From positions 1 to 64,000 of the forward strand of contig NZ_JAFMPX010000002.1 of the NCBI RefSeq assembly GCF_017353415.1: DNA of 64,000 nt. The letters run 5' to 3'. Positions 1 through 7,891 of the stretch are shown piece by piece. The stretch is from Arthrobacter sp. E3 (lineage in GTDB: Bacteria > Actinomycetota > Actinomycetes > Actinomycetales > Micrococcaceae). The notes under the pieces were generated by a model. That model did no database searches. It was given only the letters and a program-made list of their open reading frames with translations, and was not told where the DNA came from. The position numbers and the translations under genes are program-made. Numbering within the stretch: position 1 is the first letter of the stretch; the number at the start of each line of letters is the position of its first letter.

Positions 1-93
1 CACGTCGCCCAGGAACTCAACGCACGCCCACGCAAAACGCTCAACTGGAATACACCAGCCGAGCAACTTCATGATCTACTGATAACCAACTAA
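1..93 (+). mobile_element. IS30-family transposase, C-terminal fragment
   Basis: The first 30 codons of the window read in one frame to a TAA at 91-93. They contain the run LNARPRKTLNWNTPAEQL, which I recognise as the C-terminal end of IS30-family transposases (DDE superfamily). The gene is cut by the window edge, so it cannot be told whether the transposase is intact. The sequence after the stop (about 98-130, with GGTGTTGCAACGACC) resembles the right end of actinobacterial IS30 elements. No target-site duplication can be checked because the left end is outside the window. Confidence 0.8.
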
Positions 94-97
94 ACAC

Positions 98-132
98 CAG
101 GTGTTGCAACGACCCCTAGAATTCAAGTGGCC
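98..132 (+). repeat. Probable right terminal inverted repeat of the IS30 element
   Basis: Immediately after the transposase stop the sequence contains GGTGTTGCAACGACC, the kind of terminal sequence I associate with actinobacterial IS30-family elements. The exact outer boundary is not determinable without the left end. Confidence 0.5.
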
Positions 133-155
133 CCGTGAAAACATTTTTAAACGCC

Positions 156-190
156 GCAGGGCGCACGTTCATAAAGAAAGTGCGCCCTGC
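156..190 (-). terminator. Rho-independent terminator of asd
   Basis: An 11-bp perfect inverted repeat, GCAGGGCGCAC (156-166) and GTGCGCCCTGC (180-190), flanks a 13-base loop. Read on the minus strand it lies about 30 bases after the asd stop and is followed by a T-rich stretch. Confidence 0.75.
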
Positions 191-220
191 TGGAGGCTGA
201 GCTTTTTAGGAACTCTAGTG

Positions 221-1357
221 TTAGAGCGTGCCGACAGCGATCTTGAGCATGCGGCGAAGCGGCTCGGCGGCACCCCACAGGAGCTGGTCTCCCACCGTGA
301 AGGCGCTGATGTATTCCGGGCCCATGTCCATCTTGCGGATGCGGCCCACAGGGACTTCCAGCGTGCCGGAAGCGGCCACCGGGGTGAGGTCGGACATGGA
401 GGCTTCCTTCGTGTTCGGCACCACCTTGACCCACTCGTTGTCGTTGGCCAAAAGGGACTCGATCTCAGCGACGGGGAGGTCTTCGCGCAGCTTCAAGGTC
501 AGCGCCTGTGAGTGGGAGCGCATGGCGCCGATGCGGACGCACAGTCCGTCCATGATGACCTGATTGTCAGCGGAGTTGCCCAGGATCTTGTTGGTCTCCA
601 CCCCGGCCTTCCACTCTTCCTTGGATTGTCCGTTGCCCAGGTCCGCGTCGATCCAGGGGATCAGTGAACCGGCCAGCGGAACGCCGAACTGGCTGGAGTC
701 GATGCCTTCGCGCTGGTGGGCTAGGACCTTGCGGTCAATTTCAAGGATGGCCGACGCCGGGTTGTCCAGTTCGCTGGAAACCTCGGAGTTGAGCGTGCCG
801 AACTGGTTCAGCAGCTCGCGCATGTGGCGGGCGCCGCCTCCGGAGGCAGCTTGGTAGGTCATGGAGGTGCCCCACTCGACGATGCCGTTCTTGAACAAAC
901 CGCCCAAGCCCATGAGCATGCATGAGACGGTGCAGTTGCCGCCCACGAAGTCGCGTGTGCCATTGGCCATGCCTGCATCGATGGCGGCACGGTTGATGGG
1001 GTCAAGGACAATGATCGAGTCGTCATTCATGCGCAGCGTGGACGCGGCGTCGAGCCACAGGCCGTCCCAGCCGCGGCTGCGCAGCTCGCTGTGAACGCGG
1101 CTGGTGTAGTCCCCTCCCTGGGCGGTGACAATAATCGGAAGTTTGGCCAACGTGTCAATGTCAAAGGCGTCTTCAAGTTTGCCGGCATCGCCGGCGCTCG
1201 TAATCACCGGGGCGCTGCCGCCAGCGTTTGAGGTGGAGAAAAAGACGGGGTTGATATCGCCGAAGTCGCCCTCGTCCTGCATGCGCTGCAGCAGAACGGA
1301 ACCGACCATGCCGCGCCAACCAACCAGGCCGACGGAAGGAACATTGTTATTGGTCAT
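221..1357 (-). CDS. asd: Aspartate-semialdehyde dehydrogenase
   Basis: The enzyme reduces aspartyl-4-phosphate to aspartate semialdehyde with NADPH, the branch point toward lysine/diaminopimelate, threonine and methionine; it is cytosolic. The 378-residue protein starts with the Rossmann nucleotide loop [11 protein letters not shown] (residues 10-20). It carries the catalytic cysteine in GGNCTVSC (Cys142 by my count) and a conserved [14 protein letters not shown] segment near residue 190. The length and the [16 protein letters not shown] motif match the long, proteobacterial-type Asd branch rather than the shorter type I remember from many other actinobacteria. That contrast is from memory. 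The gene is monocistronic, with its own terminator. IS30 debris lies just beyond that terminator. Confidence 0.95.
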   Translation of the reverse strand: MTNNNVPSVGLVGWRGMVGSVLLQRMQDEGDFGDINPVFFSTSNAGGSAPVITSAGDAGKLEDAFDIDTLAKLPIIVTAQGGDYTSRVHSELRSRGWDGLWLDAASTLRMNDDSIIVLDPINRAAIDAGMANGTRDFVGGNCTVSCMLMGLGGLFKNGIVEWGTSMTYQAASGGGARHMRELLNQFGTLNSEVSSELDNPASAILEIDRKVLAHQREGIDSSQFGVPLAGSLIPWIDADLGNGQSKEEWKAGVETNKILGNSADNQVIMDGLCVRIGAMRSHSQALTLKLREDLPVAEIESLLANDNEWVKVVPNTKEASMSDLTPVAASGTLEVPVGRIRKMDMGPEYISAFTVGDQLLWGAAEPLRRMLKIAVGTL

Positions 1358-1423
1358 GGCACCAGTTTAGTGGGGAGGGGCAAATCGGCTGTAGTTCGTT
1401 TCATCTGGTGAACAGCGGGTGGG

Positions 1424-1879
1424 CTATTTGGCTGGATCGGGGCGTGGCCCGTGCCATTTGCTGTCTATGGTTTGCGAGGTGGGAGCAGGCAGGCCCCTTT
1501 CGCGTCGCAGTTTGACTGCTTTCGCCTCTCGCCTTGCCTTCTTGGCAAAGTAAAGGGCCAAGGGTACGAATATTAGTGGGAGCAACCATAGCCAGAATGA
1601 CGGCTGCCCATTGTTCTTCCCAATGGCAACCAGGATGCTCCATGGAATGACCACCATGATGGCAATCATGAAGCCGACCATGAGCCAATTTCCCCACGCA
1701 GAAGTGATGGTATTACCGTGCGTCATGCGCGTCACCCCGTATTCCTTAGGCAAGTAGCTGATCCGCTCACCATTGATTGCCCGCACCAGTATGCGTTCAG
1801 TCTGGCCAGCGGTTACAGCCGCGTTGTGCCACGCCGTGACGGCCGCATCCCGACTGGGCCGTTGAGGGTCATTTTTCAC
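1424..1879 (-). CDS. Small two-helix membrane protein, possible immunity-type partner
   Basis: The 151-residue protein is not recognised. It has a soluble N-terminal half (residues 1-60), two hydrophobic helices (about 66-87 and 95-112), and a basic tail beginning KKARREAK, which would place the tail inside the cell by the positive-inside rule. Its GTG start overlaps the frame-restored stop of the upstream gene by four bases (GTGA, 1876-1879). That overlap implies translational coupling and suggests that these genes formed one operon. In the context of the WXG100-like gene at 2519-3152, a role as an immunity or membrane-anchoring partner is possible, but this is inference only. Confidence 0.6.
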   Translation of the reverse strand: MKNDPQRPSRDAAVTAWHNAAVTAGQTERILVRAINGERISYLPKEYGVTRMTHGNTITSAWGNWLMVGFMIAIMVVIPWSILVAIGKNNGQPSFWLWLLPLIFVPLALYFAKKARREAKAVKLRRERGLPAPTSQTIDSKWHGPRPDPAK

Positions 1880-2500
1880 GCCCGGTCCTGCCTGATCTGA
1901 CCGATCCTTTCCAAGACGTCAGAATCAGAGAGGCCGGTGATCTCAGGGATGTCTTCCGGGCTTGCCGTGTTGCAACCAATGGTCCAGGAGTCTGCGACGC
2001 GCTTGATACTCGCGCCGCCAGCCGGGTTGTCCTGGAGATGCTTGAGCATGATCCAGAAGTTGCCCTCAGCTGCTGAGATGCCAGGCGTTTTGCGCCACGG
2101 CGAACCACGTGAGGTAGGCCCGTGGCTGGAGAATGATGTGGAATTCCGGTGTATCCACGGTGATCACACTGACCGCGGATTCGGGGGTGACCAGGCCAAT
2201 TTCCATGCGCCGGGTGGCGGTCGAGAGTGCGTGGGTGACAGCGGCAACCGGACCGCTGATGCTCAACTCTCCCCCGGATTTTACGGTCGCATATCCTCGG
2301 GCAACAAGTGATAAGGCGCCGGCAAAGAAAATCTTGTCGTCATCGAGTTCGTTTTCAATGCGCAGCGCTGCCGCACTGGCAGTGGTTGCTTCACCGCGCA
2401 CGAGGTTCAGCAATGCCACCAGTTCGGCGAAACCAAAACTGATGGCATCAGGGAACCCTTGTTCTGCCGCGATGTCCGCAGTGCTGGTTGCTTGCGTCAA
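1876..2500 (-). pseudogene. Frameshifted hypothetical protein, partner of the WXG100-like gene
   Basis: The first part (TTG start at 2500, SD AAGGAG just upstream) encodes 144 residues ending ...FAVAQNAWHLSS at a stop at 2066. In the neighbouring frame the sequence continues without a break as ISAAEGNFWIMLKHLQ and onward to a TGA at 1876-1878. That stop overlaps the GTG of the next gene, as expected for a real gene end. A one-base insertion near 2070-2100 would explain the break. The restored protein is about 207 residues with no membrane helix. Its alpha/beta composition and position beside a WXG100-like gene resemble type VII secretion chaperone-like partners, but I do not recognise the family. 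It may be a true pseudogene or a sequencing indel. Confidence 0.55.
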
Positions 2501-2518
2501 AGTCTTAGCTCCTTGTGG

Positions 2519-3152
2519 TTAGAAGCCAAAGAACTTGGCAACGTTCTTGGTGACGGGTTTGGCGCCGTCGGCCACTCCGTCAACAACTGCACCTGCCCCC
2601 TCGACCACCGCGTCCGTGGCCGCGACAGCGCCGCCGGCGATCTTGCCACCGACGAAGTTATCGGTGTCATGGATGACGGGCACGTTGTAGTAAAAGAACA
2701 GCGCTCCACTGCCAATCGCGGCAGCTGTGCCCAACGGTGGCGGAGCGAATGAGGCGGCACCCAAACCTGCTTTGACGAGGGAGTAAGCGCCCTGCCCGGC
2801 TTCGTCATTGGCAAAGTGGTTGACACTGTCCAAGTGGCCCAGCCCAACACCCAGTCCACCCCGCTGTAGATATCCCACCCATCGCGGAACGGCGAATCAG
2901 GGTCGGCCAGAAAGTCCGGGCCGAATTGGGCGTGCGGCGTTGGGTTGACGGGCACTTTCGAGGGTAATCCGGGGCTGTCACCCAAACTGGCAACGGAACT
3001 TGCCTGTTCCTGCTCACGCACGTTCTTGTTCAGCTCGGTGGCTGTTTCATCCAACATTGTGCCCGTGCGGGCAATGACACAGCGGTACTGGCCGCGCCAC
3101 TGTGCGGGGAAGCGCGGAGTACTTCAACAGCAGCGGCCAGCATTTCAGACAT
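2519..3152 (-). pseudogene. WXG100-like effector-type protein broken by two frameshifts
   Basis: Three consecutive frames join into one sensible protein. The N-terminus is MSEMLAAAVEVLR from the ATG at 3152. The second frame supplies AQWRGQYRCVIARTG (with a W-R-G motif) and MLDETATELNKNVREQEQ. The third frame, from about 2845, supplies GHLDSVNHFANDEAGQG and a Gly/Ala-rich hydrophobic C-terminus with FFYYNVPVIHD, ending KNVAKFFGF at 2519. Helix-WxG-helix in the first 60 residues resembles WXG100/ESX proteins. The hydrophobic tail could insert in membranes. Both breaks fit single-base deletions. Eighteen bases separate its stop from the next gene. The coding frames themselves are visible; the family call is inference. 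Confidence 0.5.
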
Positions 3153-3261
3153 AGCAGCTCCGGAGTGTGCGGGGACAGGTTAAGTTGTTGCAGATGAAAC
3201 TCAGCTTAGCGGTGCGAATCTGGGCCCGCGATGGGGTGGACTCCCTGTGCCTGCACCGGTC

Positions 3262-3849
3262 CTACTCCGGTGCCTCGAATTCGGTTTCTCCCCTGGCCCA
3301 GAGTGTGATCCGGTATTCGGTGCCGTTCTTTGACGTGTGCCAGCCTTCCAGCGGCGACGCCCCGCGAAACGTCCATTCGTGATCCAGCACGGGCGCCTGC
3401 GTGTCACCTGAAACACCTGTATTAATCACGGTCACCACAGCCACATTGCAATGCTCAATCGCCTGCTCAAAGACCTGCCCGCCGCCGATGACCCAGACCT
3501 CGTTGCCGCCGGGGGAGAATTGCGCCTCCACCAGGGCTTCTTCCACCGAGTCAAGCACGACGGCGCCCCCCGCCTCAGGCGATGCGGCCCACCCTTGTTG
3601 GCGGGTCACCACGATGTTCGTGCGCTGCGGCAGAGGGCGGAATTTTTCCGGGAAGGAATCCCAGGTTTTACGCCCCATGACAACGGGGTGGCCAAGGGTG
3701 ACCTTTTTGAAGTGTGCCAGGTCTTCCGGCAGGTGCCAAGGCATGCCGCCGTCGGCGCCAATGACGCCTTGATTGGTTTGTGCCCAGATCATGCCGATGA
3801 TGGGCTGGCTGAAATGGTAGTACTTCGGGCTAATAGGTGCGTCACTCAT
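3262..3849 (-). CDS. folA: Dihydrofolate reductase
   Basis: This enzyme reduces 7,8-dihydrofolate to tetrahydrofolate with NADPH, regenerating the cofactor that thymidylate synthase oxidises. The 195 residues include [13 protein letters not shown] (the N-terminal strand), [13 protein letters not shown] with the catalytic acid at about Asp43, the [11 protein letters not shown] segment and [10 protein letters not shown] near residue 121. There are about 15 extra N-terminal residues relative to typical chromosomal DHFR. Its ATG overlaps the thyA stop (ATGA, 3846-3849), so the two are translationally coupled. It is the last gene of the minus-strand unit that begins at 6753. Confidence 0.95.
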   Translation of the reverse strand: MSDAPISPKYYHFSQPIIGMIWAQTNQGVIGADGGMPWHLPEDLAHFKKVTLGHPVVMGRKTWDSFPEKFRPLPQRTNIVVTRQQGWAASPEAGGAVVLDSVEEALVEAQFSPGGNEVWVIGGGQVFEQAIEHCNVAVVTVINTGVSGDTQAPVLDHEWTFRGASPLEGWHTSKNGTEYRITLWARGETEFEAPE

Positions 3850-4664
3850 ACGGCAATCGGGGCCTTAATCGCAGGGTGGTGCTGGTAGTTGACCAGCTCG
3901 AAGTCGTCAAAAGTGTAGTCAAAGATTGACTCGGGCCTGCGTGCGAAACGCAGCTGCGGGTAAGGGTAGGCCTCACGGCCGAGCTGTTCTGCGACCTGGC
4001 TGAGATGGTCCTCATAAATATGCACGTCGCCTCCGGTCCAGATGAATTCGCCCGCTTCCATGTCCAACTGCTGAGCCATCATCATGGTCAGCAGCGCATA
4101 GGAGGCAATGTTGAAGGGCACGCCGAGGAAAGTGTCAGCGGAGCGTTGGTACAGCTGGCAGCTGAGTTTGCCGCGGCCGTCCTCGGTGGGGGCAACGTAA
4201 AACTGGAAGAACGCGTGACACGGAGGCAGCGCCATGTTCTTCAACTCGCCAACATTCCACGCCGAAACAATGTGCCTGCGTGAATCCGGATTCTCGTGAA
4301 GCGAGTCCATGACCTGGCTAATCTGGTCGATGTGTTCCCCGTCCGGTGTGGGCCACGAGCGCCACTGGACGCCGTAGACAGGACCCAGCTCACCGGCGTC
4401 GTCCGCCCATTCGTTCCAAATTTTGACGCCGTTTTCCTGCAGCCAGCGAACATTGGAATCACCGCGCAAGAACCACAGCAGCTCCATGGCCACCGACTTG
4501 AAATGGACCCGCTTGGTGGTGATGAGCGGGAAGCTTTCGGAGAGGTCGAAGCGTAGTTGGCGGCCGAAGACACTCCGCGTGCCGGTGCCTGTCCGGTCCG
4601 ACTTCATGGTGCCGTTGGCCAGCACGTCGCGGAGCATGTCTTCGTACGGGGTCAAAATAGTCAC
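3846..4664 (-). CDS. thyA: Thymidylate synthase (ThyA type)
   Basis: It methylates dUMP to dTMP using methylenetetrahydrofolate, producing dihydrofolate for FolA. The 272-residue protein from the GTG at 4664 ([15 protein letters not shown]) has the usual length. The phosphate-binding [14 protein letters not shown] lies near residue 21, the [10 protein letters not shown] motif near 62, the nucleophile in [12 protein letters not shown] (Cys149), and the [19 protein letters not shown] block follows. An in-frame extension runs upstream to 5045 but overlaps gntR entirely, so I reject it. The gene starts 10 bases after the gntR stop. Having thyA means the flavin-dependent ThyX route is not needed here. 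Confidence 0.95.
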   Translation of the reverse strand: MTILTPYEDMLRDVLANGTMKSDRTGTGTRSVFGRQLRFDLSESFPLITTKRVHFKSVAMELLWFLRGDSNVRWLQENGVKIWNEWADDAGELGPVYGVQWRSWPTPDGEHIDQISQVMDSLHENPDSRRHIVSAWNVGELKNMALPPCHAFFQFYVAPTEDGRGKLSCQLYQRSADTFLGVPFNIASYALLTMMMAQQLDMEAGEFIWTGGDVHIYEDHLSQVAEQLGREAYPYPQLRFARRPESIFDYTFDDFELVNYQHHPAIKAPIAV

Positions 4665-4674
4665 GCGCAACAGT

Positions 4675-5112
4675 CTACTTGTCCGCCCCCGGCCGTCGAG
4701 TTTGTCCAGACCAAGTGTGAGTTGCCCGCTGGCTGAGACGGCCCTGAAGAAGGGAGTGCAGCGCCTTCGCGTCCAGCCCGGCCTGTTCACCTGCATCCAG
4801 CAACTGGTCGACGGCGGCGAGCACCTCCGGCGCTGGCGGTTCAGTTTCGGATTCAGCTGGTGCTTGTCGATATCCCGAGACCACCGTCCCCTGCCTGCGG
4901 TTGCTGGTGACAAGCCCCACCGCTTCAAGCTCCTTGTAGGCACGGGCCACCGTTCCCGCTGCAACGCCCAGGTCACCGGCCAAACTCCTGATGGTGGGCA
5001 ATCGGGCGCCGGTGTGTAGTTCACCGACGGCAATGAGTGAGGCAATCTGCGTTTTTACCTGCTCGTAAGGTGGTGTGGCGGTGCCCAAGTCGATGACAAT
5101 GCGTGCTTCCAC
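4675..5112 (-). CDS. GntR-family transcriptional regulator, YtrA-like
   Basis: The 145-residue protein has an N-terminal winged helix (residues 10-75). It includes [19 protein letters not shown], then the recognition helix in [20 protein letters not shown] and the wing [15 protein letters not shown]. The short C-terminal part of about 65 helical residues lacks a large ligand domain, as in the YtrA subgroup, whose members usually control a neighbouring membrane transporter. It lies 6 bases after the membrane protein gene and 10 before thyA, so it probably regulates the membrane protein and is co-transcribed with thyA-folA. The GTG start has only a weak, very close SD. Confidence 0.85.
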   Translation of the reverse strand: MEARIVIDLGTATPPYEQVKTQIASLIAVGELHTGARLPTIRSLAGDLGVAAGTVARAYKELEAVGLVTSNRRQGTVVSGYRQAPAESETEPPAPEVLAAVDQLLDAGEQAGLDAKALHSLLQGRLSQRATHTWSGQTRRPGADK

Positions 5113-5118
5113 GCCTTG

Positions 5119-6753
5119 CTACCTGCCGCTCGAGGAAGTGTCCGGCAGCGGCACAGGTGTCTGTCCGCAGTAGTCGGCCGGAGTGAATTTTCGCACGGGA
5201 AAGAGCAGTAGGAGTGCCCCGATGAGCATGCACAGGATGCCGAGGAGCTGGGTGTTGAACTGGAGTGCCAGCGGGTTCGGATCCGACGGCACTACCGGCA
5301 GCAGCACCCCGAGGATTGCGAACCAGCCTCCAGCAACCGTCCGCCCAATGCGGAAAAGAGAGCGGCGGCGCAGCAAGGTGTCAAAGGAGCATGGCGAGTT
5401 ATTCAGGGCCGGACGCTGAAGGACCAGCGCCCCCGCCAAGGTCCCGATGACTGGGATGGCCAAGGCGTAGGCAGGGGGGGTGAGGAACAAGGAGTTGGGG
5501 GTGTTGCCCGCCGAGCTGGGCACCGATAGCAGGCTCAGGACCAGCGCAAGTCCCATGGCGGCGAGCAGAAGTGCCGCCCACAGGGGCCAGGGCAATGGCT
5601 TGCCCAACTGCACACGGGGACGCCCCGGCCTGGCGTAATTGCGGCTGATGAGGAATTCCGAGCCTGCAAAGGTGAGCAGCAGGGCAACCACCTCCAGGAA
5701 TATCAAAGACAAGCCGTCGTGCCACGGGAGGAGAGTGGCAGACGCCAGGCCGAGGACCAGGATCACGGGCAACACGACTGACAGCGCCGAATCGCCCACC
5801 TTGGCGGCGGCTGGGCCATCGCCGAGTGCCAGTTCCGGAACCGCGGAGGAAGAGTCCACCGAATCGTCGCTTGCTCCCAGGAACGGCGGCTTCCACATCA
5901 GCATGACGCCGAGGATGACCACGTTGACCACGCCTATCCAGTTGATCCAGGACGTGGAGATGACATCCGGGTTGGGAATGGGCTGGACCATGAAGTTACC
6001 GGCAATGCTGGCCAACCCCGAGGCAATGGTCACACAGACGCGTAAGAGGCGGTTCATGCCGATGACCCGAAGTGTTCTATTTTGTTCGGAGGTCAGTGTC
6101 TCCAGCGAACGGCGTGAGGCAATCAGGCGCATGACCAACAGAGTGCCGAACGTCAGGACAAGCAATGCCGCACCCAAGGCTGCGGCCAGCACATAGCCTT
6201 CGATCCTTCCGTTGGTGGCCCCCGCCCAGCCCGTTCCGACAATTGATGACAGTGGCTCCAGTGCGGGAAAGGCGGGAGTGAACGCCAACCAAACCAGGGT
6301 TCCGGCGGAGAAGATGAACACTCCCAACACCACTGCCCCCAGGGCGGGCTCAACGAAGTCGCGGGCTCGGCGGAATTCCAACACTGCGGCGCGCTGGGGG
6401 GATTTTGGTGCAGGCCAGGACGCCTGCCCAATGGCGTGGACGCCCAGCACGGCGACGATCGGAGCGAAGATCGCGAACCAGGGAATGAGGGCCCAGGCGG
6501 AACCGACCGCCTGCAGCTGCCCAGGGGGATATATTCCAGCCTGCCCGGCGGCAACCAGGCTGCTCAACGCCCAGGCGATGAGACCAGTCCACAGCGCGTG
6601 CTTGCGCACAGTCTCGAGGATCTTCTCCGGCTTCGGAGCCCACACGACGAAGCGCAGCACCAGGTACAGGACAAGGGCGGCCAGTGCCACGACGGGCGCC
6701 AGCACCACAAGAATCTCAAACAGATTCGGTGCCAACGGGTTTGGCTCGGACAT
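5119..6753 (-). CDS. Polytopic membrane protein in the gntR operon
   Basis: The protein has 544 residues if it starts at MSEPNPLAPNLFEI (ATG 6753, preceded by GGGGGA). An upstream TTG at 6786 is also open. I count roughly 12-13 hydrophobic helices, starting with LVVLAPVVALAALVLYLVLRF. A loop near residue 300 is acidic and Ser-rich (SDDSVDSSSAVPE). No ATP-binding or catalytic motif is evident. It is the first gene of the unit that continues with the YtrA-type regulator. YtrA systems commonly couple a regulator to a membrane export protein, so a permease-like or DUF1648-style sensor role is conceivable. The specific function is unknown. Confidence 0.7.
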   Translation of the reverse strand: MSEPNPLAPNLFEILVVLAPVVALAALVLYLVLRFVVWAPKPEKILETVRKHALWTGLIAWALSSLVAAGQAGIYPPGQLQAVGSAWALIPWFAIFAPIVAVLGVHAIGQASWPAPKSPQRAAVLEFRRARDFVEPALGAVVLGVFIFSAGTLVWLAFTPAFPALEPLSSIVGTGWAGATNGRIEGYVLAAALGAALLVLTFGTLLVMRLIASRRSLETLTSEQNRTLRVIGMNRLLRVCVTIASGLASIAGNFMVQPIPNPDVISTSWINWIGVVNVVILGVMLMWKPPFLGASDDSVDSSSAVPELALGDGPAAAKVGDSALSVVLPVILVLGLASATLLPWHDGLSLIFLEVVALLLTFAGSEFLISRNYARPGRPRVQLGKPLPWPLWAALLLAAMGLALVLSLLSVPSSAGNTPNSLFLTPPAYALAIPVIGTLAGALVLQRPALNNSPCSFDTLLRRRSLFRIGRTVAGGWFAILGVLLPVVPSDPNPLALQFNTQLLGILCMLIGALLLLFPVRKFTPADYCGQTPVPLPDTSSSGR

Positions 6754-6925
6754 CATTCCCCCATATTTCGAAAACCTTTGTATCAAGTATGCAGTACAAA
6801 GGGAGGGGTGTCATGCTGTATATCGCATAAACGCTGCTTGTGTGCTTATGCGGGGAGTGGTCCCGCCGAATAAGCGGCCAAGGTGCGAACAAGCGGCCAA
6901 GGTGCGTGCCCGATAATGGCGGGAG

Positions 6926-7891
6926 TCAGTCCTCGTAGGGTTTGTGCTGTTCCAGCGCCACAATGCGGCCGGGTTCTTCGAGCGAAACGTGGGCCACCAA
7001 GACCTCCCCGGGGGAGAGGTGCGGATCCAGCAACGGCAGTGATTCGCCCAGATCGACGGACATGTGTCCGGCCAGCGTGGTCAGAATCGTGGGCAGCACA
7101 GGGCGGTGCGTGCACACGGCAGTGGCGCTGGTCCTTGTGAGCAGCTTTTCCACGGTTGCCTCGACCTTGGCTGGATTGCGCTTGTGGTCGGTCTCGGTCA
7201 GCCAAGGCACCACCTTGACCTTTGCCTTGGTGGCTTGGGCGTAAGGGGAAATTGTTGAGATGCAGCGCATCCAGCCGCTGGTTTGGATGCGTGCGGGGTG
7301 CCATGACATCAGCAGCCGCTGAAGGTACAAGGCCTGGCGTTTTCCCGTCGCAGCAAGGGGACGTTCGCCCTCAGCGCGTGTCCATGCTGAACGGGGTTTG
7401 GCTTTGGCATGCCTGATAATCAGCAGTGGCCACGTGTCAAGGGTGCCGTTCTCGTGAGCGGCCACCAAAGCTTCAAGTGGCTCCACATCGGAAGGGTTGG
7501 ACAGCAGGCCGCGGGCCTTGTTGGGGCTGCACCAAATTGCCGCGTCCACCTCCTTCCCATCAGGGATGGGAGGCATATCATCCACTGAAGAAGCCCAGTA
7601 GTGAACCTCCTTGAGGCCGGGCTTGACGGGGTAGCGGATGGAAGGCAGCGGAATGCCCAACGTGATGGGCAGGCCGACTTCCTCGTACACTTCGCGCACG
7701 GCACATTCAGCCAGGGTTTCGCCCTTGTCCAGCTTCCCCTTGGGCCAGGACCAGTCGTCATAGCGTTGGCGGTGGATCAGCAGGAGTTCAAGCTTCTTCT
7801 TCTTGACCCGCCAGCACAGTGCACCCGCCGCGTAGATGGAGGGGCCGGTGAATTCATCCACCGGTTCTTCAAGATGTTCAGTGTTGCGCAT
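6926..7891 (-). CDS. mutT1: NUDIX hydrolase fused to histidine phosphatase (MutT1-like)
   Basis: Mycobacterial MutT1-type enzymes hydrolyse 8-oxo-dGTP and diadenosine polyphosphates, cleaning the nucleotide pool. The 321-residue protein starts at the ATG at 7891, which shares one base with the ppk stop (TAATG). The Nudix box GKLDKGETLAECAVREVYEEVGL spans about residues 52-74 with the REVYEE core intact. A second domain from about residue 155 begins with the RHG-type motif LLIIRHAKAK (Arg160, His161) and later has THRPVLPT. An open reading frame further upstream overlaps ppk and is rejected. Coupling to ppk suits a role in nucleotide and polyphosphate turnover. Confidence 0.9.
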   Translation of the reverse strand: MRNTEHLEEPVDEFTGPSIYAAGALCWRVKKKKLELLLIHRQRYDDWSWPKGKLDKGETLAECAVREVYEEVGLPITLGIPLPSIRYPVKPGLKEVHYWASSVDDMPPIPDGKEVDAAIWCSPNKARGLLSNPSDVEPLEALVAAHENGTLDTWPLLIIRHAKAKPRSAWTRAEGERPLAATGKRQALYLQRLLMSWHPARIQTSGWMRCISTISPYAQATKAKVKVVPWLTETDHKRNPAKVEATVEKLLTRTSATAVCTHRPVLPTILTTLAGHMSVDLGESLPLLDPHLSPGEVLVAHVSLEEPGRIVALEQHKPYED

